This document shows positions 55,084-63,905 of a DNA stretch of 64,000 bases, piece by piece. The stretch comes from Ottowia beijingensis (GTDB lineage: Bacteria > Pseudomonadota > Gammaproteobacteria > Burkholderiales > Burkholderiaceae_C). The translations under genes and the position numbers were made by a program. Positions within the stretch are counted from its first letter, which is position 1. Every line of letters begins with the position of its first letter. A model generated the notes under the pieces. That model ran no database searches, had not been told where the DNA came from, and was given only the letters and a program-made list of their open reading frames with translations. The stretch spans positions 434,001 through 498,000 of the forward strand of contig NZ_JACCKX010000001.1 in assembly GCF_013423955.1 (NCBI RefSeq), written 5' to 3'.

Positions 55084-56454
55084 TCATGCCGCCTGCCCCA
55101 GCAAACGCCCCACGCGCGGCCAGCTCGCCACGTTCCACAGCGCATCGATGGCGGCCTGCATCTCGGCCGGCTGCGCGCCGCCGCTCCAGGCCGCCAGGCG
55201 CAGCGCCTTGGCGGTGAGCTCGTCGCGCGTCAGCGTGTTGCCAGGGTCGCCCTTGGGTTCGTCCACACGGCCGTGCAGCGTGCGGCCGTCGGTGGTGGTC
55301 ACCGTGACCTTGCCGATCCAGCGGCGCGGGTAGACGGCGTCGACTTCCTCGTCCAGCACCATGCTCACCTTGTCGCGCAGCGCCTGCGTGGCCGCGCTCA
55401 GGTAGTCGCGGTCGAACTCGGTCAGGCCCGCATGGCCGTGCTGCGCGGCCAGCGCCAGCACGGTGCCCATGCTGAACTTGGCTTGATGCACGGTGGCCGG
55501 CTGCACCACCGGGCCGAGCACGTCGATGGCGCCCTGGTGCACGTGGGTGACGACTTGGGCGATGTCGCCGGCCTTCACGCCGTGCGCGGCCATCACCGTC
55601 AGCAGCGCGTCGGCCGCCGGGTGCGTGTGGCGGCAGCTGGCGTGCCATTTGAACGAGGTCTCGGCCGTGGCCCAGCGTGTGCCCAGGCCGTCGGTCAGGC
55701 GCGCTGGGTCGCTGTCGCTGCTCATGCCCGCTGCCAGGCCCTGCGGGCCGGTGAAGATGTCGGCCGCGCCGGTGAAGCCGTCGCGCGCCAGATACGCCGC
55801 CATCAAGCCCGCGCCGGCCGCGTGCGCGGTGTGCAGCTGCTTGCTGTCGGCCGCGGTGCGCAGAAATTCCCACAGCCCGGCCGACTGCGTGCCGGCGGAG
55901 CCGAAGGCATGCAGCATCTGCGCCGCATCGAGCTTGAGCAGGTGCCCCACCGCCGCGGCCGCCGCCAGCGTGCCGGCGGTGCCGGTAGTGTGGAACACCT
56001 TGTAGTGCGAGCGCCCCAGGAACTCGCCCACGCGGATGCCGACCTCGTAGCCGGCCACGCTGGCCGTGATCAGATCGCGCCCGCTCGCTTGAAGAGCCTG
56101 CGCCACCGCCACGGCGGGCGGAAACACCACCGTCGCCGGGTGGAACACCGAGCCGTTGTGCACGTCGTCCTGCTCGGCCACGTGCGATGCCGCCCCGTTG
56201 GCCAGCGCCGCCAGGTAAGGCGTGGTGCCGGCGCGGCTGACGAGGACCTCGCTCGGCCCCTCGGCCGGGCCCATGCTCTGCGCGAAGTGCGCAATGGTCT
56301 CGACCGGGCGCGAGCCATGGCCGGCCACCGCCGAGCCGAACCAGTCGACCAGCAGGTTCTCGGCGAAGCGCACCACCGGCTCGGGGATCGCGTCGAAGCG
56401 CAGGCCGGCGGCGAACGTCGCCAGTTGGGCAGCAGAAGAGGTTTTCATGGTCAT
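55084..56454 (-). CDS. MmgE/PrpD family protein
   Basis: 456 residues, intact. Typical 2-methylcitrate dehydratase-like sequence: NLLVDWFGSAVAGHGSRPVE, NGAASHVAEQDDVHNGSVFH, GAGLMAAYLARDGFTGAADI, FKWHASCRHTHPAADALLTV. In the P. aeruginosa itaconate locus a MmgE/PrpD member sits between the same neighbours; its reaction there is not settled. Possible roles are isomerisation of C5 acids (aconitate decarboxylase belongs to the same superfamily) or hydration of an unsaturated acid. Confidence 0.88.
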   Translation of the reverse strand: MTMKTSSAAQLATFAAGLRFDAIPEPVVRFAENLLVDWFGSAVAGHGSRPVETIAHFAQSMGPAEGPSEVLVSRAGTTPYLAALANGAASHVAEQDDVHNGSVFHPATVVFPPAVAVAQALQASGRDLITASVAGYEVGIRVGEFLGRSHYKVFHTTGTAGTLAAAAAVGHLLKLDAAQMLHAFGSAGTQSAGLWEFLRTAADSKQLHTAHAAGAGLMAAYLARDGFTGAADIFTGPQGLAAGMSSDSDPARLTDGLGTRWATAETSFKWHASCRHTHPAADALLTVMAAHGVKAGDIAQVVTHVHQGAIDVLGPVVQPATVHQAKFSMGTVLALAAQHGHAGLTEFDRDYLSAATQALRDKVSMVLDEEVDAVYPRRWIGKVTVTTTDGRTLHGRVDEPKGDPGNTLTRDELTAKALRLAAWSGGAQPAEMQAAIDALWNVASWPRVGRLLGQAA

Positions 56455-56634
56455 TTCAGGCTCCAGCGCTTATCTGGCAAGCGCAAGCAGCTATGGTTAC
56501 AGGAGCAACCTCGACCCCGATGCAAGGGCTCGTGATGGCTCGCGCTTGATCGGGGGCACGCCCGCTCCCACAGGTTCTTTCGCATTTCAGCCGTCGTCAT
56601 TCGGCGCGAACCGCTGTGCATTTCAAAGTAGCGA
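56454..56634. repeat. GATAGC-type element plus REP-like hairpin
   Basis: CAGGCTCCAGCGCTTATCTG-GCAAGCGCAAGCAGCTATGG at 56,458-56,495, then ATCGGGGGCACGCCCGCTCC-CACAGGTTC near 56,530-56,570, a half-copy of the GGGAGCGGGCTTGCCCGC type. Lies between the CoA-transferase and PrpD-like genes. Confidence 0.65.
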
Positions 56635-57821
56635 TCAGATCGCCTTGGCCTCGCGCAGCCGCGCCACGCTGGCGTCGTCGCGCCCCAGTTCGCGCAGGAT
56701 CGCCTCGGTGTGTTCGCCCACGCGCGGCACGGCGTCCATGCGGTAGTCGAACGCGCTGTTGCGGCCGGGCGGCAGCAGCGCGGGCACTGCGCCGGCGGGC
56801 GAGCCGACATCGCGCCAGCGCTCGCGCGCCTTCAACTGCGGGTGTGCCCACAGGCCGGCCATGTCGTTCATGCGCGCGTTGGCGATCTGCGCGGCGTCCA
56901 GCCGCGCCTCGACCTCCGCGGTGCTCAGCTTGGCGAAGGCTTCGACGATCAGCGCACGCAGCGCCTCGCGGTTGGCGTTGCGCTGGGCGTTGGCGTTGAA
57001 ACGCTCGTCGGTGGCCAGCGCCGGGTTCTGCAGTACCACGTCGCAGAAGCTCTTCCACTCGCGCTCGTTCTGCAGGCCCAGCATCACCGTGCCGCCATCG
57101 CCGGCTGGGAACGGCCCATAGGGGTAGATGCTGGCGTGCGACGCGCCCGTGCGCGGCGGCGGCGTGGCGCCTTCGAAGGCGTAGTACATCGGGTAGCCCA
57201 TCCACTCGCCCAGCGCCTCCAGCATCGACACGTCGATGTGGCTGCCCTCGCTCGTCTTCTGACGCAGCAGCAGTGCCGACAGGATGCTGGTGAAGGCGTA
57301 CATGCCGGCGGCGATGTCAGCCATCGAGTTGCCCGCTTTCGACGGCGTATCGGGCGTGCCGGTGATGGACAGGAAGCCCGCCTCGCTCTGGATCAGTAGG
57401 TCGTAGGCCTTCTTGTCGCGGTACGGACCGTTGTCGCCATAGCCGGAGATGTCGCAGACGATGAGCTGGGGTGCTTTTCGCGCAGTGCCTCCCATGAGAG
57501 GCCCATGCGCGCGGCAGCGCCCGGGGCCAGGTTCTGCAGCAGCACATCGGCGTTCTTCAACAGATCCCTCAGCACGGCGAGCGCGTCGGGGTGCTTCAGG
57601 TCGAGCGTCAGGCTTTCCTTGCTGCGGTTGGTCCAGACGAAGTGCGAGGCCTCGCCCTTCACGCGGGTGTCGTAGGCACGGGCGAAGTCGCCTACGCCGG
57701 GGCGCTCGACCTTGATGACCCGGGCGCCCAGGTCGGCCAGCTGGCGGCTGGCAAAGGGCGCGGCGATGGCGTGTTCGAGCGAGATGACGGTGATGCCGTC
57801 GAGGGGTCTGGGGTTTGTCAT
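56635..57821 (-). CDS. ict: CaiB/BaiF family CoA-transferase, probable itaconate CoA-transferase
   Basis: Family III CoA-transferase of about 395 residues; in the itaconate route it activates itaconate with succinyl-CoA. Motifs: RPLDGITVISLEHAIAAPFA, RQLADLGARVIKVERPGVGD, SHFVWTNRSKESLTLDLK, DISGYGDNGPYRDKKAYDLL, and MADIAAGMYAF with the conserved Asp that forms the acyl anhydride. One frameshift near 57,470 (one C lost, EKHP-QLIVCD). Itaconate is inferred from the neighbours; succinate, mesaconate or citramalate transferases belong to the same family. Confidence 0.84.
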
Positions 57822-57844
57822 GTCTCAAGCACTGGATGAATACC

Positions 57845-57956
57845 GAATACCGGACGCAGAGGACGCAAAGATTTCGCAGAGGACGCAAAAGAACAGCCAA
57901 AAGAAGTTGGGTATTTCCTTTTGCGTCCTCTGCGAATCCTTGCGTCCTCTGCGTTC
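57845..57956. repeat. Long palindrome with CGCAGAGGACGC units
   Basis: Left arm GACGCAGAGGACGCAAAGAT-TTCGCAGAGGACGCAAAAG, right arm CTTTTGCGTCCTCTGCGAAT-CCTTGCGTCCTCTGCG, with about 28 bases between. Each arm is itself a direct repeat of GCAGAGGACGCAAA. A large hairpin between the acyl-CoA dehydrogenase and CoA-transferase genes. A degenerate relative is near 7928-7960. Confidence 0.85.
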
Positions 57957-57971
57957 GGCTGTTGGTTCTTT

Positions 57972-59134
57972 TCAAAATGATCGCGGCAGGCCCAGCACGT
58001 GCTCCGCCACATAGCTGAAGATCATGTTGGTCGAGATCGGCGCCACCTGGTACAGGCGCGTCTCGCGAAACTTGCGCTCCACGTCGTACTCGCATGCAAA
58101 GCCGAAGCCGCCGTGCGTCTGCAGGCACACGTTGGCCGCTTTCCACGACGCCATCGCCGCCAGGTGCTTGGCCATGTTGGCCTCGGCGCCCGCGTTCTGG
58201 TGCGCGTCGATCTTCTCGCACGCCTTCCAGCGCATCAGGTTGGCCGCCTCCACTTCGATGAAGGCCTCGGCGATCGGGAACTGCACGCCCTGGTTCTGCC
58301 CGATGGGGCGGCCGAACACCACGCGCTCACTGGCGTATTGGCGGGCGCGGTCGATGAACCAGTAGCCGTCGCCGATGCACTCGGCCGCGATCAGCGTGCG
58401 CTCGGCGTTCAGGCCATCGAGCAAGGTCTTGAAGCCACGCCCCTCAGGGCCCAGCAGGTTCTCCTCGGGAATCTCCAGGTTGTCGAAGAACAGCTCGTTG
58501 GTCTCGTGGTTGACCATGTTCAGGATCGGCTGCACCGTCAGGCCGTTGCCGATGGCGCTCTTCAGGTCGATCAGGAAGCAGGACAGCCCTTCCGAGCGCT
58601 TCTGCACCTCGGCCAGCGGCGTGGTGCGCGCCAGCAGGATCATCATGTCGCTGTGCTGGATGCGGCTGATCCACACCTTCTGGCCGTTGATGACCCAGCG
58701 GCCGTCCTTCTTCACGGCGCTGGTCTTGAGCTGGTGGTGTCGCTGCCGGTGGTCGGCTCGGTCACGCCCATCGACTGGATGCGCATCTCGCCGCTGGCGA
58801 TCTTCGGCAGGTACTTCTGCTTCTGCGCCTCGCTGCCTGAGCGCACGATGGCGTTCATCACGTACATCTGGCCGTGGCAGGCGCCGCTGTTGCCGCCGCT
58901 GCGGTTGATCTCTTCCATGATCACCGAGGCCTCGGCCATCGACAGGCCGGCACCACCGTACTCCTCGGGAATCAGCGCCGCCATCCAGCCGGCCTTGGTC
59001 AGCGCGTCGACGAATTCCTTGGGGTAGCCGCGCACTTCGTCGACCTTGCGGAAGTACTCGTCGGGAAACTGCGCACACAGGTCGCGCACGGCGTCGCGGA
59101 TGTCGGGGAACTGGTCGTCGCTGATGGCTTTCAT
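57972..59134 (-). CDS. Acyl-CoA dehydrogenase
   Basis: FAD enzyme of about 388 residues. N-terminal helices (DAVRDLCAQFPDEYFRKVDE), the middle QSMGVTEPTTGSDTT and VINGQKVWISRIQHSDMMIL, NGLTVQPILNMVNHETNELF, then the C-terminal FGRPIGQNQGVQFPIAEAFI and CLQTHGGFGFACEYDVERKF. One frameshift near 58,733 (one C lost). The corresponding position in the P. aeruginosa itaconate locus also has an acyl-CoA dehydrogenase of unproven role, perhaps methylsuccinyl- or itaconyl-CoA related. Confidence 0.9.
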
Positions 59135-59202
59135 GATGCAATTTTGCTATTGAATAGTGAGCTGTCACCGCCCAATCCGCAGCGACTCGGGGCTGATTCG
59201 GC

Positions 59203-60097
59203 TTACAACACGAAGGCCAGATCCACCTCGCCCTGCATGGTCAGCCAGCCTTCGTGGTCGTGCGCCCACAGCTTGACGTGGCGGCCATCGGCTGAAGGCT
59301 CGCCGCTGACGAAGAAGGGATGCCCATCGAACGTCGGCCGCACGGCGCGGAAGCTGAAGCGCTCGATCACCGCACGCGACTCGTGCCGCCGCACCAGGTC
59401 GGTCAGCAGCGTGGCGATCAGCGGGCCGTGCACGATCAGGCCGGGATAGCCCTCCTCCTGCGTCACGTACTGGCGGTCATAGTGGATGCGGTGGCCGTTG
59501 AAGGTGAGCGCGCTGTAGCGGAACAGCAGCACGTCGTCGGGCACGATCCGGCGCTGCCAGGTTGCCGCGGTCTGGGCGGCGATGGGCGACGCCGGCTTGG
59601 CGCCAGGCTGCGCCGCGGCGACATAGACGATGTCGTGCTCCTCGGTCAGGCACAGGCCCTGCGCGTTGTGCACCTCGTGCTTCACCAGCACGAACACCAT
59701 CTCGCCCGTCCGCCCGCTCTTGTGCGTCACCGATTCGATGCGCGAGACCTTGCGCGCCGCATCGCCCACGCGCAGCGGGTTGCCCGGCACCCACGTCAGG
59801 CGCCCGCCGGCCACATGCGGCGTGGCAGCGGCACGGGGGCAGAAAGCCGCCACGCCTGGGGTGCCCATCCGGCCCCAGCTGGCTCTGCGGCGCCTGCGGC
59901 AGAAAGTACAGCCAGTGGCCCAGCGGCGGCACGGGCGTGCCCTTGGCCGGCTGCGCGTCGTCACGGTCCAGCGTGGCGGAGAGGCCGCGCAGCGGCGCGG
60001 CGGTGATGTCGTCGTGCAGTTCCTCGCTCTTGCCCACCCACTGCTGCAAGTGGGCGATGGCGGCGGCGTCCAGGGTGTTGGCGGTGTCTTGACTCAT
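59203..60097 (-). CDS. ich: MaoC-like hydratase, probable itaconyl-CoA hydratase
   Basis: Double hot-dog hydratase of about 298 residues, related to mesaconyl-C4-CoA hydratase and HTD2. N-terminus LQQWVGKSEELHDDITAAPL; then HWLYFLPQAPQSQLGPDGHP, and after mending two single-base losses (near 59,815-59,845) LPRRMWAGGRLTWVPGNPLR. The C-terminal hot-dog has the hydratase signature YSALTFNGHRIHYDRQY with Asn/His, then GYPGLIVHGPLIATLLTDLV. The proposed reaction is itaconyl-CoA to citramalyl-CoA. It faces the LysR gene with 103 bases between. Confidence 0.83.
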
Positions 60098-60200
60098 GCC
60101 CGCATGGTGCACCCATGCAGGCTGCGCCACAATCGGCGAATTCGGAACCAAGCCTTCGGTTTTCACGAAACCTCATGCGGGTTTACCCAAGGAGCGCCGC

Positions 60201-61139
60201 TTGCAATTCGACCTGACCGACCTGCGCCTGTTCGTGCGCACCGCCGAGGAAGGCGCCCTGACCCGCGCCGCCGCACGCCAGCACCTGTCGCTGGCGTCGG
60301 CCAGCGCGCGCATCAAGGCGCTGGAGGAGCAGGCCGGCCTGCCGCTGCTGTACCGCGAGGCACGCGGCGTGCGCCTGACGCCGGCGGGCGACGCCTTCTT
60401 GCACCACGCGCGCGGCGTGCTGCGCCAGACCGAGCAGCTGCGCGCCGAGCTGCAGGAATACGGCGGCGGCCTGCGTGGCCACCTGCGCGTGTTCGCCAAC
60501 ACCACAGCGGTGATGGATTTTCTGCCCGAGCTGCTGCCGGCGTTCCTGCGCGAGCACCCGCGCGTCAACATCGACCTTCAGGAAAAACCGAACGCTGACA
60601 TCGCCCGCGGCGTGCGCGACGGCCGCGCCGACTTGGGGATAATTGCCGGCGACGTCGACACAGCCGGCCTGCACGCCACGCACTTTTCCACCGACCGGCT
60701 GGTGCTGGTGGTGGCGCGCGGCCACCCGCTGGCGCGCCGCCGGCGCATCGCCTTCGCCGAGACACTGGAACACGACTACATCGGCATGCACACCGGCAGC
60801 ACGCTGCAGGCCTACCTGAACCGCATCACCGAGCAGATGGGCCGCACGCTCAAACTGCGCATCCAGCTCACGAGCTTCGACGCCATGTGCCGCATGGTCA
60901 GCGGCGGCGTGGGCATCGGCGTGGTGCCCGAGAGCGCGGCCCGGCGCAACCTGCAGGCCATGAAGCTGGCGCAGATCGAGCTGACCGACGAATGGAAGTG
61001 GCGCGAGCGCCGCGTGCTGGTGCGTGAGGGCGATACGCTGCCGGGCTATGCCCAGGACCTGATCGAGATGCTGTGCCGGCACTTCGACCACCCACCGGGT
61101 TTGCGTGAAAAACCGCACACCGACCAGCGAAAACCCTGA
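60201..61139 (+). CDS. LysR-type regulator of the itaconate-type cluster
   Basis: 312 residues, intact. N-terminal helix-turn-helix DLRLFVRTAEEGALTRAAAR-QHLSLASASARIKALEEQAG; C-terminal inducer-binding domain (LRVFANTTAVMDFLPELLPA, RADLGIIAGDVDTAGLHATH). The likely start is TTG at 60,201 (LQFDLTDLRLF) with AAGGAG seven bases before; the open frame runs further upstream without family similarity. Divergent from the ich-like gene, the standard LysR layout; in P. aeruginosa the matching regulator activates the operon with itaconate. Confidence 0.88.
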   Translation: MQFDLTDLRLFVRTAEEGALTRAAARQHLSLASASARIKALEEQAGLPLLYREARGVRLTPAGDAFLHHARGVLRQTEQLRAELQEYGGGLRGHLRVFANTTAVMDFLPELLPAFLREHPRVNIDLQEKPNADIARGVRDGRADLGIIAGDVDTAGLHATHFSTDRLVLVVARGHPLARRRRIAFAETLEHDYIGMHTGSTLQAYLNRITEQMGRTLKLRIQLTSFDAMCRMVSGGVGIGVVPESAARRNLQAMKLAQIELTDEWKWRERRVLVREGDTLPGYAQDLIEMLCRHFDHPPGLREKPHTDQRKP

Positions 61140-61197
61140 GCGGCACAGGCGTCGGCTCCGCTCCAATGCGCCTCGATTTCCAGAGGTTCCTTTCATC

Positions 61198-62436
61198 ATG
61201 ACCCGACCGCACGCCACCGCCCTGCTCGCCGCCGCACTCGCATCATTCGTGCTGGCCCCAACCGCCGCGGCCCAGGCCGACAGCCAGATCAAGATCGGCC
61301 TCATCGGCCCGTTCACCGGTGGCTCGGCCGACTTCGGCAATTCGATGCGCAACGGCGTCGAGCTGGCGGTCAGCGAGATCAACGCCCTGGGTGGCTACGT
61401 CGGTCGCAAGTTCGAGCTGGTGGTGCGCGACGACAAGGCCAACCCCGAACTCGCGCGCCAGATGTCGGAAGAACTGGTCAAGGAAGGCGTGCTGGCCACC
61501 ATCGGCTTCTGCAACTCGGGCAACGCCGTCAAGTCGCTCGACATCTACCAGAAGGCCCGCGTGCCGCTGATCGTGCCCTGCGCCACCAGCACGCCCATCA
61601 CCAGCACCATCCCGGCGGCCGAGAGCTATATCTTCCGCACCTCCGCACGCGACAGCCTTCAGGTGCCCTTCGTGGTCAACGAGGTAGTGCGCCGCGGCTG
61701 GACCCGGGTGGCCGTGCTGGCAGACAGCACCGGCTATGGCAATGCGGGCCTGGAGGATTTCACCAAGGCCCTGGCCGCGCACAAGCTCAAGCCCGCGCAT
61801 GTCGGTCGCTTTGATATCGGCGTCAAGGACATGACCGACGCCGTGAAGGCGGCGCGCGATTCGAACGCGCAGGTGCTGTTCACCATCACCGTCGGCCCCG
61901 AGAACGCGGTGATCGCACGCGCCCGCGAGGCCCTCGGCTGGAAGGTGGCCCAGGTCGGCCCGTGGGGCCTCACCTTCCCGACCTACATCGACGCCGCCAA
62001 GAGCGCTGCTGAAGGCACGCTGATGGCCATGACCTTCGTGGCCGAACCCAGCAACGAACGCCGCGCCACCTTCCTGTCGAACTACCGGCGCCACCACAAG
62101 ACCGACCGCATCGCGGTGCCGATTGCCGCAGCCCAGGCCTACGACAGCACCTACCTGCTGGCCCACGCCCTGATGTCCATCAAGGACCGCAGCAAGCTCG
62201 ACGGCCCGGCCATCAAGCATGCGCTGGAGAACAACGACCGCCCCTACTACGGCGTGGTGGCCACCTACAAGAACGCCTTCTCCTCGACCGACCATGACGC
62301 GATGACCGAGAACATGCTGTACCTCGGCACCGTGCGCAACGGCGTCGTCACCTTCGCCAACCCCGACGACGCCAAGCGCAACCTGATCGTGCAGCGCAAG
62401 GTCAGCGCGGCGCCGCCGGCGACAACGGTGCGATAG
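61198..62436 (+). CDS. Branched-chain amino-acid-type ABC binding protein (LivJ-like)
   Basis: Periplasmic family 5 binding protein, 412 residues, intact. Signal peptide LLAAALASFVLAPTAAAQA; mature part IKIGLIGPFTGGSADFGNSM, NGVELAVSEINALGGYVGRK, GNAVKSLDIYQKARVPLIVP, QVLFTITVGPENAVIARARE. The ligand may be a branched-chain amino acid or an aromatic/aliphatic acid. It follows the LysR gene in the same direction, but no Liv permease or ATPase genes are nearby. Its last 35 bases overlap the convergent efflux gene. Confidence 0.9.
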   Translation: MTRPHATALLAAALASFVLAPTAAAQADSQIKIGLIGPFTGGSADFGNSMRNGVELAVSEINALGGYVGRKFELVVRDDKANPELARQMSEELVKEGVLATIGFCNSGNAVKSLDIYQKARVPLIVPCATSTPITSTIPAAESYIFRTSARDSLQVPFVVNEVVRRGWTRVAVLADSTGYGNAGLEDFTKALAAHKLKPAHVGRFDIGVKDMTDAVKAARDSNAQVLFTITVGPENAVIARAREALGWKVAQVGPWGLTFPTYIDAAKSAAEGTLMAMTFVAEPSNERRATFLSNYRRHHKTDRIAVPIAAAQAYDSTYLLAHALMSIKDRSKLDGPAIKHALENNDRPYYGVVATYKNAFSSTDHDAMTENMLYLGTVRNGVVTFANPDDAKRNLIVQRKVSAAPPATTVR

Positions 62437-63889
62437 GCCTCTCGACCACCCACGGCACCTGCCAGCCGCCGCCCAGCGCCTGGATCAAGCCCACCGCCGC
62501 CTGCTGGCGCTGCAATTGCAGCTGCAGCAGGCTGCGCCGCGCGCTTAAAGCGCTGGCCTGGGCCTGCACCACTTCGGTGTACGAGGTCAGGCCCGCCTGG
62601 TAGCGGTTCATCTGCTGCTGCTCGATGCGCTCGGCCGCATCGGCCGCAGCGCGCACGTGCTCCGTCTGCGCGGCCAGCGTGGCCAGGGCGCTGAGCTGGT
62701 CTTCCACCTCCTTCATGCTGGTCAGCGCCGCCTGGCGGTAGCGCGCCACGGCGGCGTCGCGCGCGGCCAGCGTCTGCTCCACCCGCGCCTCGCGCGCGCC
62801 GCCGTCGAAGATGTTCTGCGCCAGCGCCAGCCCAATCGACCACAGCAGGCTGGGGGCCGACACCAGATCGGCCAGGTGCACGCCGCCCGCGCCGAGGCTG
62901 GCACTCAGGTTGAGGTTGGGGAAGTACGCACTACGCGCCACGCCGATCTGCGCGTTGGCGGCGGTCACGGCGCGCTCGGCGCTGGCCACATCGGGGCGGC
63001 GCAGCAGCAACAGCGACGGCAATTCAGCCGGCACGCGCGGCACGGTGTGGACCCACGGCGCCGGCGCCACGGCAAAGCCGGCCGGCGCCTCGCCCACCAG
63101 CAGCGCAACGGCGTGTTCGTAGGCAGTGCGGCTGCGCTGCAGCGCCACGCGCGTGGCCTGGGCGTTGCGCAGCGTGCTCTGTGCCTGGAAGGTGTCGGTG
63201 CGCGGCACCACGCCGACGTCGTAGCGGTTCTGCGTGATGCGGGCGTTGCGCTGGTAGCCGGCGATGATGTCATCCATCAGCGCGATCTCGGCATCGGTGG
63301 CGCGCAGGGCCAGATAGGCCTCGGCCAGGCTGGCCTGCGCATTCAGGCGCGCGCCCGCCAGGTCGGCCTCGCTGGCCTGCACGCTGGCCGACTGCGCGTT
63401 CACCGCCTCGCGGATGCGGCCCCACAAGTCGGGCGCCCAGCTCGCGTTCAGGTTGATGCTGGCAGCGCCGCTGGTGGCGCGGTCGTCGCCGCCGCTGCGC
63501 TGCTGGCTGGCCTGCGCGCCCAGTTGCGGCATGAACTCGGCCTGCTGCTGGCGCAGCAGCGCCTGCGCCTGCGCCACGTTGGCGGCGGCGACTTTCAGGT
63601 TCTGGTTGTTCAGATCGACCCGCGCGATCAGCCCCTGCAGCACCGGGTCGTCGAACAGCAGCCACCACTGGCCCTGTGACCAGGCACGCGCCTCGTCGGT
63701 GCTGACCCAGCCTTCGGCCGGCGCGGCGTTCTTCCAGTGCAGGGGCACCGGCATCGGCTCCATGGCCGTCTTGGGTGCCAGCGAGCAGGCGCTGAGCAGG
63801 CAGGCCACAACCACAGCGCCTACCAACGTTTTGGGGCGTTGGCGCCCAACTGAAAAGCGCGAGCAGCTATCTTTTTGGTAGTTATTCAT
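62402..63889 (-). CDS. Outer-membrane efflux lipoprotein (NodT/OprM family)
   Basis: TolC-like exit duct of an RND or EmrAB-type pump, 495 residues, intact. Lipobox VACLLSACS, with Cys near residue 35; then two OEP repeats with long coiled-coil helices (VDLNNQNLKVAAANVAQAQA, IGLALAQNIFDGGAREARVE, YQAGLTSYTEVVQAQASALS). The inner-membrane pump and adaptor are expected upstream, beyond 64,000. The first dozen residues (MNNYQKDSCSRF) come from a GATAGC-type repeat that spans the start codon, giving an unusually long, polar lead before the lipoprotein signal. Confidence 0.93.
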   Translation of the reverse strand: MNNYQKDSCSRFSVGRQRPKTLVGAVVVACLLSACSLAPKTAMEPMPVPLHWKNAAPAEGWVSTDEARAWSQGQWWLLFDDPVLQGLIARVDLNNQNLKVAAANVAQAQALLRQQQAEFMPQLGAQASQQRSGGDDRATSGAASINLNASWAPDLWGRIREAVNAQSASVQASEADLAGARLNAQASLAEAYLALRATDAEIALMDDIIAGYQRNARITQNRYDVGVVPRTDTFQAQSTLRNAQATRVALQRSRTAYEHAVALLVGEAPAGFAVAPAPWVHTVPRVPAELPSLLLLRRPDVASAERAVTAANAQIGVARSAYFPNLNLSASLGAGGVHLADLVSAPSLLWSIGLALAQNIFDGGAREARVEQTLAARDAAVARYRQAALTSMKEVEDQLSALATLAAQTEHVRAAADAAERIEQQQMNRYQAGLTSYTEVVQAQASALSARRSLLQLQLQRQQAAVGLIQALGGGWQVPWVVERPIAPLSPAAPR

Positions 63890-63905
63890 GACAATTCAGC
63901 GCCCC
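63850..63905. repeat. GATAGC-type palindrome over the efflux gene start
   Basis: CAACTGAAAAGCGCGAGCAG-CTATCTTTTTGGTAGTTATT-CATGACAATTCAGCGCCCC. Contains the start codon of the efflux gene (63,887-63,889, complement). The rest of the window to 64,000 shows no gene. Confidence 0.65.
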
